A DNA stretch of 22,446 nt from a virus, in the IMG/VR virus record IMGVR_UViG_3300013094_003682, positions 1 through 22,446 of that record; one strand, 5' to 3'. Made by a program: the position numbers and the translations under genes. Positions 5,923 through 13,421 of the stretch are shown here, piece by piece (the stretch's first letter is position 1; each line of letters opens with the position of its first letter). The notes under the pieces are model-generated. The model was not told where the DNA came from. It made no database searches and saw nothing but the letters and a program-made list of their open reading frames with translations.

Positions 5923-6165
5923 TTAAAAAGTATTAACGGTGCTTCTACTTATTCCTCTCTGGGCTTCTCTTTTCACCTTTTTAAGTACATCCCTAAATCC
6001 AGAGTCTGGTTTTTTTAGACCTCTACCGGAATGGATTAACGGAGCTCCGTTAACGAGTTGAGTTACTTGGGGATTTTCTTTCAAATAGATTTCAAGAGCT
6101 GAAATGCTCATGAAATTTTCATACTCTTCGCCGGTTTCATTGTTAATAAACAAATAAGTTGGCAT
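5923..6165 (-). CDS. Small conserved phage protein, FmdB-like N-terminus
   Basis: The protein has 80 residues. MPTYLFINNETGEEYENFMSI resembles FmdB-type or T4-like small proteins that start with MPTY, but the zinc-binding cysteines of FmdB are absent. The C-terminal half has KKPDSGFRDVLKKVKRE, a segment I recognise from T4-like phage hypotheticals. I chose the ATG at 6165, with GGA nearby; an in-frame TTG at 6177 would overlap the upstream gene. A regulatory role is only suggested by family naming. Confidence 0.7.
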   Translation of the reverse strand: MPTYLFINNETGEEYENFMSISALEIYLKENPQVTQLVNGAPLIHSGRGLKKPDSGFRDVLKKVKREAQRGISRSTVNTF

Positions 6166-6167
6166 AT

Positions 6168-6359
6168 CTATTTCCAATCATCTTCGTGATAGTCGTCTTC
6201 ATCTTCTTCGAGCAACCCGGAAATATCCTTAGTTTTAAGGGCTTTTTCTATTCGCTTTTGTTTCTTTTTTTCTAGGTAATAACTACGGTTGTCATAGTTA
6301 TCTTCTTCTTCGTAAGAAAAATCGTTCTTTTTGAACTTTTTAACGTTCTGTTTGCTCAT
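6168..6359 (-). CDS. Small highly charged protein
   Basis: The protein has 63 residues, lysine-rich in its first two thirds (KKKQKRIEKALK) and very acidic at the end (EEDEDDYHEDDWK), with no hydrophobic core. It is probably partly disordered, perhaps a nucleic-acid or protein adaptor. It is coupled to the upstream DUF6433 gene by an ATGA overlap and ends a few bases before the next start. No family recognised. Confidence 0.65.
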   Translation of the reverse strand: MSKQNVKKFKKNDFSYEEEDNYDNRSYYLEKKKQKRIEKALKTKDISGLLEEDEDDYHEDDWK

Positions 6360-6766
6360 CGAATAAGTCCGGGTAATGCCTCTACTACGTGTTGAAGGGT
6401 AATTCCTTTAAGGGGTTTCTTATCTTTAATATGACAAAGAAGCTCAGCGTCCTTGGGAGCTAAATTTTCAAGTAGTTGAACGAACATCGTTTCTCTTTTG
6501 TTTTGATTTAGATTATCGTGAAACCCTTTGATGAAATATCTAAGTTTCGTACATTCTCTAATTAGAACACCTTCCTGGTCGTTAAGATCGTTCGGCTTAT
6601 ATGGAGGTGCACCTTCTGGTAACAACCAAACAATAGAGGGATCGTAACATCCTTGAAGAACCACACGTAAAACCAAACTATCGTTGGCTTTTATTGCGGC
6701 TACTTTTTCTTCAGTTTTCTTGAGTTTCCCAACCTTTTCTAGGAACTCAGCTACACCAACCTGCAT
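6356..6766 (-). CDS. DUF6433-like conserved phage protein
   Basis: The protein has 136 residues. The pattern EEKVAAIKANDSLVLRVVLQGCYDPSIVWLLPEGAPPYKPN, shown here only as recognisable pieces (AAIKAND, LLPEGAPPY), matches the conserved T4-superfamily family usually called DUF6433. Function is unknown; in these phages it typically sits near replication and recombination genes. The ATG directly follows the RNase H stop codon, with GGAG at the end of that gene. Soluble, no membrane span. Confidence 0.78.
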   Translation of the reverse strand: MQVGVAEFLEKVGKLKKTEEKVAAIKANDSLVLRVVLQGCYDPSIVWLLPEGAPPYKPNDLNDQEGVLIRECTKLRYFIKGFHDNLNQNKRETMFVQLLENLAPKDAELLCHIKDKKPLKGITLQHVVEALPGLIR

Positions 6767-7606
6767 TTAGAAATCTCCAATATTTTCCATTAAATTTTTA
6801 AGTTTGTTGCTGATGAAATAATTCATCAACTTAGATTTATCTTTATTGTTTTGATTATTATATTGCTCTATAACCTTACTTCTAATTTCTTCTGGAGTAA
6901 AGTTAAGATCAATAAGCTCTTTATTACGTTGATAGTTTCTAGCTACCATACTATCGTATTTAGACGGGTCTAAATTCATATAATGATCGAATTTTTTAGA
7001 AGTCAACGGTTTCTGACGGTCCCCAACAACAAAGCAATTATCAGCAGAAAGTACGTTAGGTACGCCATCGCCAGAGTCACCTTTTAAAATATGTTCTTTA
7101 AGGAATTTTTGGGGATCGTTATGAGACAACCACTTTTTTCTAGTGGGGTCATATTGTTTAATGTTGTTGCGATTATGAAGTTGAACGAAATCTTTATCCC
7201 CAGAAAGTATAAGAATTTTATCGTCAAATTCTCTAACCAGAGTTCCTATAATATCGTCAGCCTCAGCAGATTCAACATCAATAACTCTATACGGGAAAAA
7301 TTCTTTGAGCTCTGCCCTAATCTTATTCATACATTCGAAAATAGATTTCCAATCTAACTCTGAAGCAAGACGATTCTTTTTACGGTTGGCTTTATAATAA
7401 GGAAAAGCTTGTTTACGCCAATAGTTTGTATTGTCGCAAGCAATAATCATTTCTCCATATTCATCACCAAACTTTGACTTATAAGAACGAAGCGAGTTGA
7501 GGACCATATGTCTAATCATATTTTCTTCAACTTGAGCGTTTGTATGGTTGCCTAGTTGCATCATAAGATTAGACAACATCACCTGAGACAGATCAACGAT
7601 AATCAA
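6767..7606 (-). CDS. rnh: T4-type RNase H, 5'-3' exonuclease
   Basis: The protein has 279 residues, close to T4 RNase H (about 305). FEN/5'-exonuclease landmarks are in order: MIIVDLSQ (catalytic Asp near 5), ACDNTNYWRK, ESAEADDIIGTL (clustered acidic metal ligands), LSGDKDF and the helix-hairpin segment GDSGDGVPN. In T4 this enzyme removes RNA primers and adjacent DNA during lagging-strand synthesis. The first codon is TTG, preceded by AGGTG five bases away, so a Met-only start would truncate the active site. It is the second gene of the unit driven from 8050. Confidence 0.9.
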   Translation of the reverse strand: MIIVDLSQVMLSNLMMQLGNHTNAQVEENMIRHMVLNSLRSYKSKFGDEYGEMIIACDNTNYWRKQAFPYYKANRKKNRLASELDWKSIFECMNKIRAELKEFFPYRVIDVESAEADDIIGTLVREFDDKILILSGDKDFVQLHNRNNIKQYDPTRKKWLSHNDPQKFLKEHILKGDSGDGVPNVLSADNCFVVGDRQKPLTSKKFDHYMNLDPSKYDSMVARNYQRNKELIDLNFTPEEIRSKVIEQYNNQNNKDKSKLMNYFISNKLKNLMENIGDF

Positions 7607-7610
7607 AATT

Positions 7611-7994
7611 TCACCTTTTGTTTGAGATATTTTTCAATTCTATATTAAGAGAGTCAGTTATTTTTAGAGCACCAGTTTCTTCTTTATCCGGAACAAACAC
7701 GCTATCGGCAATTTTTTGAAATGGATGATATATACCGTAATATTTACACATTATAGATCTTAACGATTCTACGACAAAAGCGCCATCTTTAATATCTTCA
7801 TCTTCTTCGTCAGAAATATTAAATCCAGCAATTTCTAATTGATTGAAAATGATTGGGGCTAAATTGGATAGAGTTTCTTGAATATGATAGTGTTTCATCA
7901 TTTCGACGTTACGATTTATTTCTTCCATAGAAAATTCAGGAATCTTAACATTTAAATTTTGTTTTGGAAAAATTACGACGTTGTTACTATCCAT
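7611..7994 (-). CDS. Conserved T4-superfamily hypothetical protein
   Basis: The protein has 127 residues. The order is a short N-terminal beta segment, helices (MEEINRNVEMMKHYH), an acidic linker SDEEDEDIKDG, and a helix with SLRSIMCKYYGIYHPFQ. I recognise the general pattern from T4-like and cyanophage hypotheticals, but no function. It is the first gene behind a strong promoter, and RNase H follows after four bases, so it probably belongs to the early replication unit. No signal peptide or membrane span. Confidence 0.72.
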   Translation of the reverse strand: MDSNNVVIFPKQNLNVKIPEFSMEEINRNVEMMKHYHIQETLSNLAPIIFNQLEIAGFNISDEEDEDIKDGAFVVESLRSIMCKYYGIYHPFQKIADSVFVPDKEETGALKITDSLNIELKNISNKR

Positions 7995-8021
7995 TTAATT
8001 TCTCTTTGGGTTTCATAATAT

Positions 8022-8050
8022 ATTATACCTTATAATTTATTTTTCGTCAA
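8022..8050 (-). promoter_or_regulatory. Strong sigma70-like promoter, replication unit
   Basis: On the minus strand TTGACG (8050-8045) and TATAAT (8027-8022) are separated by 17 nt. The start near 8015 leaves a short leader before the ATG at 7994. It would drive the leftward run of genes to 4513. Confidence 0.88.
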
Positions 8051-8066
8051 GCACTATTATTTAGGT

Positions 8067-9065
8067 TTAGCAGCTGCTTGTTATTCTTGAACCGTAATCC
8101 GTGAAACCGAAATCGTAAATTTTACAGTTGGTGTCTCTAGTTACTGATTGTATCACTTTATCGCGATTATTGGGATCGACGTAAAATAAGAAGAAACCAC
8201 CACCGCCTGCACCGAGAAGTTTTCCGCCTAGAGCGCCAGCCTTTAGAGCTCTATCATATATCTGGTCGAAGTAGTCGTTAGTGATGTCGGCGGCGACACC
8301 CTTTTTATCCATCCACGCTTCATGGAGCAAACTACCGAAATCGTCGAGTTTATTTTCGCTCAGCAATTTTGCACCAATAAAAGCTTTATCTCTAGACCTT
8401 CTGACTAAGTCAAACTTATCTTTTTCGTTCATTGCAGCCGCTTGTTTCTGTAAAATAGAATTTGCATTACGTCCGCGACCAGAATAAACAAGTAACAATC
8501 TCCTTTCTAGATTACTCCAAAGATTTCGATCGTAAGTTAAAGGTTTAATATCAACAGAACCGTCACCATGAAACTCAAATAGGTTCATACCGCCATAAGC
8601 CGAGGCGTATTGATCTTGCTTACCGACTGGATACTTACATAGTTCTCGTTCGATATAATATGCCTTTTGAGCTAGATACTCGCGCGTCAACAACGAGTAA
8701 CGGCTCTGTTCGTCTCTATGCGCCAGACAATTAACCAGACCGATAGTGAAGGCCGAAGAAGATCCAAGTCCAGATCCTTTAGCTAAAATATCGGCGATCG
8801 AAGCGATCGTATACTCTTTAATCACGTCGTAGTGTTTCAAACTTTCTCTAGTAATAGCGTGTTGCATCTGTTCGACGTCGGGGAATTCTTCGATCGTGTC
8901 GTACATGATCTTAATTCCCAAATGAGGAGTCTTATGAAGCATCACGTAGATGTACTTATCAATCGTAACAGACAAAGCAGCGCCGCTTTCCTTTTCAAAG
9001 AAAGAAGGCATGTCGCTGCCGCCGGAAAAGAAACTAATACGCAAAGGCGTTTTAGAAAGAATCAT
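8067..9065 (-). CDS. hddA: GHMP kinase, heptose 7-phosphate kinase (HddA type)
   Basis: The protein has 332 residues, the usual length of HddA kinases. It starts ILSKTPLRISFFSGGSD, has the GHMP ATP-binding motif KGSGLGSSSAF (near 95-105), a segment GKQDQYASAYGG and the C-terminal glycine-rich AGALGGKLLGAGGGG. HddA phosphorylates D-glycero-D-manno-heptose 7-phosphate at C1. It is last in an operon with transaldolase, GmhA, GmhB, a nucleotidyltransferase and a glycosyltransferase, which supports this over related fucokinase or galactokinase-like members. Start and upstream stop overlap by one base (TAATG). Confidence 0.85.
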   Translation of the reverse strand: MILSKTPLRISFFSGGSDMPSFFEKESGAALSVTIDKYIYVMLHKTPHLGIKIMYDTIEEFPDVEQMQHAITRESLKHYDVIKEYTIASIADILAKGSGLGSSSAFTIGLVNCLAHRDEQSRYSLLTREYLAQKAYYIERELCKYPVGKQDQYASAYGGMNLFEFHGDGSVDIKPLTYDRNLWSNLERRLLLVYSGRGRNANSILQKQAAAMNEKDKFDLVRRSRDKAFIGAKLLSENKLDDFGSLLHEAWMDKKGVAADITNDYFDQIYDRALKAGALGGKLLGAGGGGFFLFYVDPNNRDKVIQSVTRDTNCKIYDFGFTDYGSRITSSC

Positions 9066-10069
9066 TAAATTGTCCTGTAAATAAATTTTTGTTGTGGCTT
9101 GCCACGAGACTCAACAGTCTTATATTTACCGAGTTGATCCTCAATCATCACATCCCACTTATGTTTGATTAGATTGATGTTGTAACGAGTATCAACAAAA
9201 ACCTTATTGAACATAATCATATTTTGTTCCTGATTGCTTTTCACAAAATTAATTGCATTATTCAGATGATTGATGAAAATATTCGCGTGATGATTTTTGT
9301 CCATAAGATCGGCATGATACATAAGATTCAATCCGCCAGAAGTTTCTGGTAATGCACCAACATCAGAATGAACACAGACCAATCCAGCTGACATAGCTTC
9401 TAACATAGCTCTACAGCTGGTTTCGTACCAAATACTTGGATAAGCAAAAATATGAGCCTTGTTCAACGCTTCCTTCAATTCTTCATTAGGAACGTATCCA
9501 TGATAAGTCATTTGAGGATGATTTCTGATTTGATCATACATAGGCTCAAACGACTTATCAGCATCTTCCCAACCGTAAATCTTAAAACTTGAATATACAT
9601 CTAGATGAATTTCTGGATGCATCTTCGCCAATGAATCAAACACCGGCAAAAGAATTTCCAATCCTCTTTGCGGGGTTGAAGTGTACACCAATCGAATCTT
9701 GTCTTTTGGTTTAACCAAAGCTGATTGTGGCGCTGGTTCAATACCGGATTCAATTACGATTGACTTAGGATCGTGAGCCAATCCATGAATTAGCTGATAC
9801 CTTTGCATCTGCCAGTTAGAAATAAAAACAAACTTATGATAGTTATCCCTAAAAGATTGATCCCTGAACTTCGCCGATTCAGGATCTTCTGGTAGATCAT
9901 GACACCAGAAAACTCTAATTTTTTCCCAATTTAGTTCGCGTTCCCTTGAACATACAATTTGAAATTCTTCCAAATCTTTTGGATTAATTAGAGAAGCTAG
10001 CTTACGTTTAGCAAGCTCAGTTCCGCCGTTAGCCTTTATAGAAATTTCGTTTTCTTCAAATCCAATCAT
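9065..10069 (-). CDS. GT4-family glycosyltransferase
   Basis: The protein has 334 residues. The donor-binding half shows the GT4 (GT-B fold) pattern: RLVYTSTPQRGLEILL, then YHGYVPNEELKEAL and IFAYPSIWYETSCRAMLEAMSAG, which includes the E-x7-E motif. The N-terminal half has NGGTELAKRKL and FWCHDLPED. No signal or membrane span, so it acts in the cytoplasm. ATGA overlaps with the transaldolase gene couple translation. The donor is probably the NDP-heptose made by the same operon; the acceptor (LPS, capsule, protein or DNA) cannot be read. Confidence 0.85.
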   Translation of the reverse strand: MIGFEENEISIKANGGTELAKRKLASLINPKDLEEFQIVCSRERELNWEKIRVFWCHDLPEDPESAKFRDQSFRDNYHKFVFISNWQMQRYQLIHGLAHDPKSIVIESGIEPAPQSALVKPKDKIRLVYTSTPQRGLEILLPVFDSLAKMHPEIHLDVYSSFKIYGWEDADKSFEPMYDQIRNHPQMTYHGYVPNEELKEALNKAHIFAYPSIWYETSCRAMLEAMSAGLVCVHSDVGALPETSGGLNLMYHADLMDKNHHANIFINHLNNAINFVKSNQEQNMIMFNKVFVDTRYNINLIKHKWDVMIEDQLGKYKTVESRGKPQQKFIYRTI

Positions 10070-10797
10070 ATTGTGTACCCCGATTTAATAGCATCATTAT
10101 AGAACATTTGGCAAGTTTCTTTAGAAAATTGTGTTAAATCTTTACCGAAACCCTTAACCTTTTTGATGAGATCAGGAGTCATGGTTATAATATCACAACC
10201 GGACCATTCGGCGTGTTTAATGTTATAAGCTTCTCTAGAAGAAGCCCATAGAAATTCTGCTTTACCGCCTTCGTTTCTAATATCATCATACAAACCAACA
10301 CAACGAGAAACAATTGATTCCGGATCTTCACCAGCGTCCGCAATACGACCAGCGAAAATTGAAATTATACTAGGAACTTCTGGGCAAAATCTATCGATTA
10401 TATTGCTTACTTGATATTCGGTAAAAACCGCAGTAACGTTAAGATTAATTCCTTCATAACTTAAACTTTGAATCAAATCATAAGTATCTTCGCCCGAAGT
10501 ATACATGACAGGAATTTTTACATATACTTGATAATTCTTTTCGTTACCCCAATCACTGATAATTCTAGCTTGTCGACGAATTTCGTCAGGTTCATCGGCG
10601 AACACTTCTAAACTTAGAGTTGTTTCGGGCCTATTCCTTGCCAAAAATTTAATAACGTTTTTGGCAAATTCTTCATAATTCATAACGCCAGCTTGACGCA
10701 TCAAAGTTGGATTAGTTGTAAACCCCGTTATTGTTTTATCTCCAGCCGCATCGATTATTCCCACCATATCGGCGCCATCGGCGTATAATTTAATCAT
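10066..10797 (-). CDS. tal: Transaldolase-like enzyme
   Basis: The protein has 243 residues, similar to the short transaldolase/fructose-6-phosphate aldolase subfamily. Motifs are GFTTNPTLMRQAG (25-37), LSLEVFAD (61-68) and QVYVKIPV, in which Lys94 is the expected Schiff-base residue, then INLNVTAVFT and ISIFAGRIAD. Transaldolase forms or uses sedoheptulose 7-phosphate, the first substrate of heptose synthesis, which fits the next genes. Cyanophages carry a similar short transaldolase as a carbon-flow gene, but here the company is heptose enzymes. Overlaps both neighbours by four bases. Confidence 0.85.
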   Translation of the reverse strand: MIKLYADGADMVGIIDAAGDKTITGFTTNPTLMRQAGVMNYEEFAKNVIKFLARNRPETTLSLEVFADEPDEIRRQARIISDWGNEKNYQVYVKIPVMYTSGEDTYDLIQSLSYEGINLNVTAVFTEYQVSNIIDRFCPEVPSIISIFAGRIADAGEDPESIVSRCVGLYDDIRNEGGKAEFLWASSREAYNIKHAEWSGCDIITMTPDLIKKVKGFGKDLTQFSKETCQMFYNDAIKSGYTI

Positions 10798-11324
10798 TTA
10801 TTAATCTCCTCAATCAAGGTACAAGCTTCTAAAACATTAGAAACAATATAATCAGGTTGTATATTTCTATATTCGTAAGGGTATGTGTATTCTTCACCAA
10901 CGAAAATAGTTTTTAGTTTGCTTCTATTACCAGCAACTATATCTTTCCAACGATCACCTATTATATAGGATTTACTACGATCGATCAAGTATTTTTTAAT
11001 TATATCTTCAATCATACCGTTGTTGGGTTTATACATATTGGAATTTCTATCGTCAGCGTAGTATATATCATCTATTCTCAACCAATTAGAAATCATTCTA
11101 TGCATATTATCTAAATCTTTGTAAGACAATGGACCTTTGACGTCAGGTTGATTTGTTACAACAAAAGTTTTATAGTCCATATTTCTGACGATATTCACCG
11201 CTACTTTAACATTATCAATAAATTGAAACTCGTCGAGAAACCAAGGGGCTGTTTTAGAACCATCTGGTCTTTCGACGAGTTTATTAATTACACCATCACG
11301 ATCAAAAAAAATTGCTCGATTCAT
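10794..11324 (-). CDS. gmhB: HAD phosphatase, GmhB-like (heptose bisphosphatase)
   Basis: The protein has 176 residues and is of the histidinol-phosphatase/GmhB type: FFDRDGVIN (catalytic Asp8 and Asp10), VVTNQPDV (motif II Thr) and YIIGDRWKDIVAG (motif IV). GmhB removes the C7 phosphate of heptose 1,7-bisphosphate. The loop that normally carries the zinc-binding Cys/His cluster reads YYADDRNSNMYKPNNGM here and has no cysteine, so this form is probably zinc-free. It lies directly after GmhA and overlaps transaldolase, so the pathway role is well supported. Confidence 0.8.
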   Translation of the reverse strand: MNRAIFFDRDGVINKLVERPDGSKTAPWFLDEFQFIDNVKVAVNIVRNMDYKTFVVTNQPDVKGPLSYKDLDNMHRMISNWLRIDDIYYADDRNSNMYKPNNGMIEDIIKKYLIDRSKSYIIGDRWKDIVAGNRSKLKTIFVGEEYTYPYEYRNIQPDYIVSNVLEACTLIEEINK

Positions 11325-11325
11325 T

Positions 11326-11910
11326 TCACCACTTTGTTTTATTAACCTGTAAAGAAGGATTGGAAACTATAGCATGCCAAATAACAGCTTGAAAAGCTTC
11401 GCTATGTGGCGTGATTCTAGAAGGTTGAATAGGAGGAACTACTACACAATAATCAGCGTTGTAAGCGGTGTATCCGTCTTTCTTACCGACTATACCCAAT
11501 ACGACGGCGTTTTTTGATTTTGCTTGATCGATGGCCTTAATTAATCCTACAGAAACGTTTTTATTCTTATCGCCACCACCAACAGATAAAATAAAAAGAG
11601 CATCTTTTGAACTTAACTTACTGATTTTAAGATATTCATCAAATACGGTGTCAAACCCTTCGTCATTTGTTCTAGCAGTAAGCTCTGGAACGTTATCTGT
11701 GGGGCAATAAGACTCGATACCACAAAGCTTACGTAGGTCGTTGACCAGGTGAGAAGCGTTTCCTGCTGATCCTCCAACACCGAGAACGAAAACCCTCCCG
11801 TTTGATTCTCTGACTCTTTTGAGAGCGGCAACTAACTTCTCCACCATATTTTTATCTATAGCTTCGGTAATAGAAACTACTTCTTCAAAGTATTTATCAC
11901 TAAAACTCAT
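11326..11910 (-). CDS. gmhA: SIS-domain sedoheptulose 7-phosphate isomerase
   Basis: The protein has 194 residues, the standard GmhA length. A helical N-terminus precedes the SIS domain, with VLGVGGSAGNASHLVNDLRK (sugar-phosphate loop), an acidic segment with ELTARTNDEGF, ILSVGGGDKNKNV, and a C-terminal helix TPHSEAFQAVIWHAIV. GmhA converts sedoheptulose 7-phosphate to D-glycero-D-manno-heptose 7-phosphate. GAGG lies ten bases before the ATG. It overlaps the nucleotidyltransferase gene by 11 bases and precedes the phosphatase gene, giving a continuous heptose operon. Confidence 0.88.
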   Translation of the reverse strand: MSFSDKYFEEVVSITEAIDKNMVEKLVAALKRVRESNGRVFVLGVGGSAGNASHLVNDLRKLCGIESYCPTDNVPELTARTNDEGFDTVFDEYLKISKLSSKDALFILSVGGGDKNKNVSVGLIKAIDQAKSKNAVVLGIVGKKDGYTAYNADYCVVVPPIQPSRITPHSEAFQAVIWHAIVSNPSLQVNKTKW

Positions 11911-12310
11911 TCAACTTATTCCTCAATCTAGAAGAGCTCCACCGGTGGAATCTCTTATTGTAAATTATTTCAATATTTCTATGAATACAAAGAGCTTGAC
12001 CAGTATGTACTTCCCCGTAATGATCATAACCTATAAATCTTTTTTGAATGTCTATGATACTTAGTAAATTTTCTAGATCACCTTCAGTCTCGTAGGGATA
12101 TATCTCGTCTACGTAACGAATAGATTTGAGTTGTATAAACCTTTCGAGCAAACTTTGAACGGGTTTATTTTTTAATTTTGGTCTGTCGATAGTCGGATCG
12201 GTTTGTAGACCGACGATCAGCCTGTCACATTGACTACGACATTCTTCAAGCATAGCGCAATGACCAGCATGAAGAATATCAAATGTACCACACGTAAATC
12301 CAGTAATCAC
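11900..12310 (-). CDS. Cytidylyltransferase-fold nucleotidyltransferase (HldE/TagD type)
   Basis: The protein has 136 residues. TCGTFDILHAGH has the nucleotidyltransferase HxGH motif (14-17), followed by RLIVGLQTDPTIDRPK, a ligand region FIGYDHYG, and the C-terminal RWSSSRLRNKL in place of the ISTT-type motif. Size and motifs match TagD and the HldE C-terminal domain. In this operon it most likely joins heptose 1-phosphate to a nucleotide; whether ATP, CTP or another cannot be decided. It starts with GTG in a GTGA overlap with the SpeD-like gene. Confidence 0.82.
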   Translation of the reverse strand: MITGFTCGTFDILHAGHCAMLEECRSQCDRLIVGLQTDPTIDRPKLKNKPVQSLLERFIQLKSIRYVDEIYPYETEGDLENLLSIIDIQKRFIGYDHYGEVHTGQALCIHRNIEIIYNKRFHRWSSSRLRNKLNEF

Positions 12311-12672
12311 GCCTGTCTCGTCAAATAGTTTGGTCTAATATACTTAGCACCAAAGAATTCCTTAACCAAATTGATTACCACTTGATCATCATATTCCTTA
12401 CATGAAAAAACATCGAGGTAAAGTGCGTTACCACCATTTCCGTCATCAGGAACAAAATGAGCACAAATATTCGATGTTTCAATAAGCTGGACCAAAGTAT
12501 AGCCAGCCTTATTACCAGAACCAAATTCAACAATCTGTGGCTCTCCGTAAGCGACCATATCAATATCCTTGACTAGTCTCTTAGTGAAATTGTAAATATT
12601 TTCATAACTCGTGATTGCTTCGTGATCGAGTTCGGCACAATCCAAAAGTAAGCTATAGCCCCAATAACCCAT
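12307..12672 (-). CDS. speD: SpeD-like pyruvoyl decarboxylase proenzyme
   Basis: The protein has 121 residues, the size of bacterial class 1b S-adenosylmethionine decarboxylase proenzymes. The motif LIETSNICAHF aligns with the family's ESHISIHTW: Ser67 would become the pyruvoyl group, His72 keeps its five-residue spacing and Cys91 (VFSCKE) matches the catalytic Cys. The residue before the cleaved Ser is Thr, not Glu, and other substrate residues differ. Some SpeD homologues are known to decarboxylate ornithine or arginine, so the substrate is open. AAGGAG precedes the ATG. It is coupled to the heptose operon by a four-base overlap. Confidence 0.78.
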   Translation of the reverse strand: MGYWGYSLLLDCAELDHEAITSYENIYNFTKRLVKDIDMVAYGEPQIVEFGSGNKAGYTLVQLIETSNICAHFVPDDGNGGNALYLDVFSCKEYDDQVVINLVKEFFGAKYIRPNYLTRQA

Positions 12673-12693
12673 TAATTTTCTCCTTTAAGTTAA

Positions 12694-13140
12694 TTAAAAA
12701 TCGCCCGGCTGGACTTGCAAACAACGAAGACCTTCTGTTCTCCACATATCAACAACACGTTGACGATCTTCAAATACTATTGTCGGATTATAACCGTCTT
12801 TACGAATCTGGTCAAGAAGTTCTTTCTTAACAACATCATCCGATCTATAATCATTGAGTGGTCGCATATAAAGCTTGTCAAAAAGAAAGTCTAGATAATG
12901 CATTCTCAACCAATTAATGGTGTCGTCTCGCTCGTTTTCCATTCTTCCTGTACAGAGTACCAGCTTCGAACCAGAAGCTTTAAGTGATTCTAGAATATAG
13001 ATGATGTCAAAATGCGGCTCGTCTTCCATGACACCCTTTTCATAAGACTTCCAATCTTTGGGAGACTTACGGATATGGTGAACTCTATGGGAATTGTCGG
13101 CTATGGTGCCGTCGATATCAACAATAACATCATGCATCAT
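12694..13140 (-). CDS. HAD phosphatase, polynucleotide kinase 3'-phosphatase-like
   Basis: The protein has 148 residues. DIDGTIADNSHR (catalytic Asp8/Asp10), LVLCTGRMENERDDT (motif II) and IVFEDRQRVVDMWRTEGLRCLQV (motif IV) match the phosphatase half of T4 polynucleotide kinase and similar single-domain phage proteins. No kinase P-loop is present. In T4 the domain removes 3' phosphates during RNA and tRNA repair. Such a role would fit a phage rich in tRNAs and carrying a Ro60-like protein, but a nucleotidase function cannot be excluded. AGGA precedes the ATG. Confidence 0.8.
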   Translation of the reverse strand: MMHDVIVDIDGTIADNSHRVHHIRKSPKDWKSYEKGVMEDEPHFDIIYILESLKASGSKLVLCTGRMENERDDTINWLRMHYLDFLFDKLYMRPLNDYRSDDVVKKELLDQIRKDGYNPTIVFEDRQRVVDMWRTEGLRCLQVQPGDF

Positions 13141-13414
13141 AATTAATCCTGTTGATGTATTTAAGTTTTTGTTCTTCAGGCCATCCCTTTAGATAAGGAC
13201 TATCTTCATCGAACATACGAAGGTATTCTTCTTTATTTATTTCTCTATGAGAAAAGATCACTTGGCCGAGATGTTGCTGACTAAACTCATGAAAATTTTC
13301 AGCGTCACTTTCTCTAACGACTTCATCAAGAGCAGGATCAATATTATCTTCAACCTCAACACAATAACGAATACGGTGTTGAGATATGCATTCGACTATA
13401 ACCAACTTTTTCAT
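13130..13414 (-). CDS. Conserved phage protein
   Basis: The protein has 94 residues. It has a beta-rich N-terminus (KKLVIVECISQHRIRYCVEVED), then an acidic DEVVRESDAENFHEFSQQHLGQ and EEYLRMFDEDSPYL. I recognise this pattern from cyanophage and T4-like hypotheticals but know no function. It overlaps the HAD phosphatase gene by 11 bases and lies in the leftward run started by the promoter at 14109. No membrane segment. Confidence 0.72.
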   Translation of the reverse strand: MKKLVIVECISQHRIRYCVEVEDNIDPALDEVVRESDAENFHEFSQQHLGQVIFSHREINKEEYLRMFDEDSPYLKGWPEEQKLKYINRINYDA

Positions 13415-13421
13415 TTTATCC

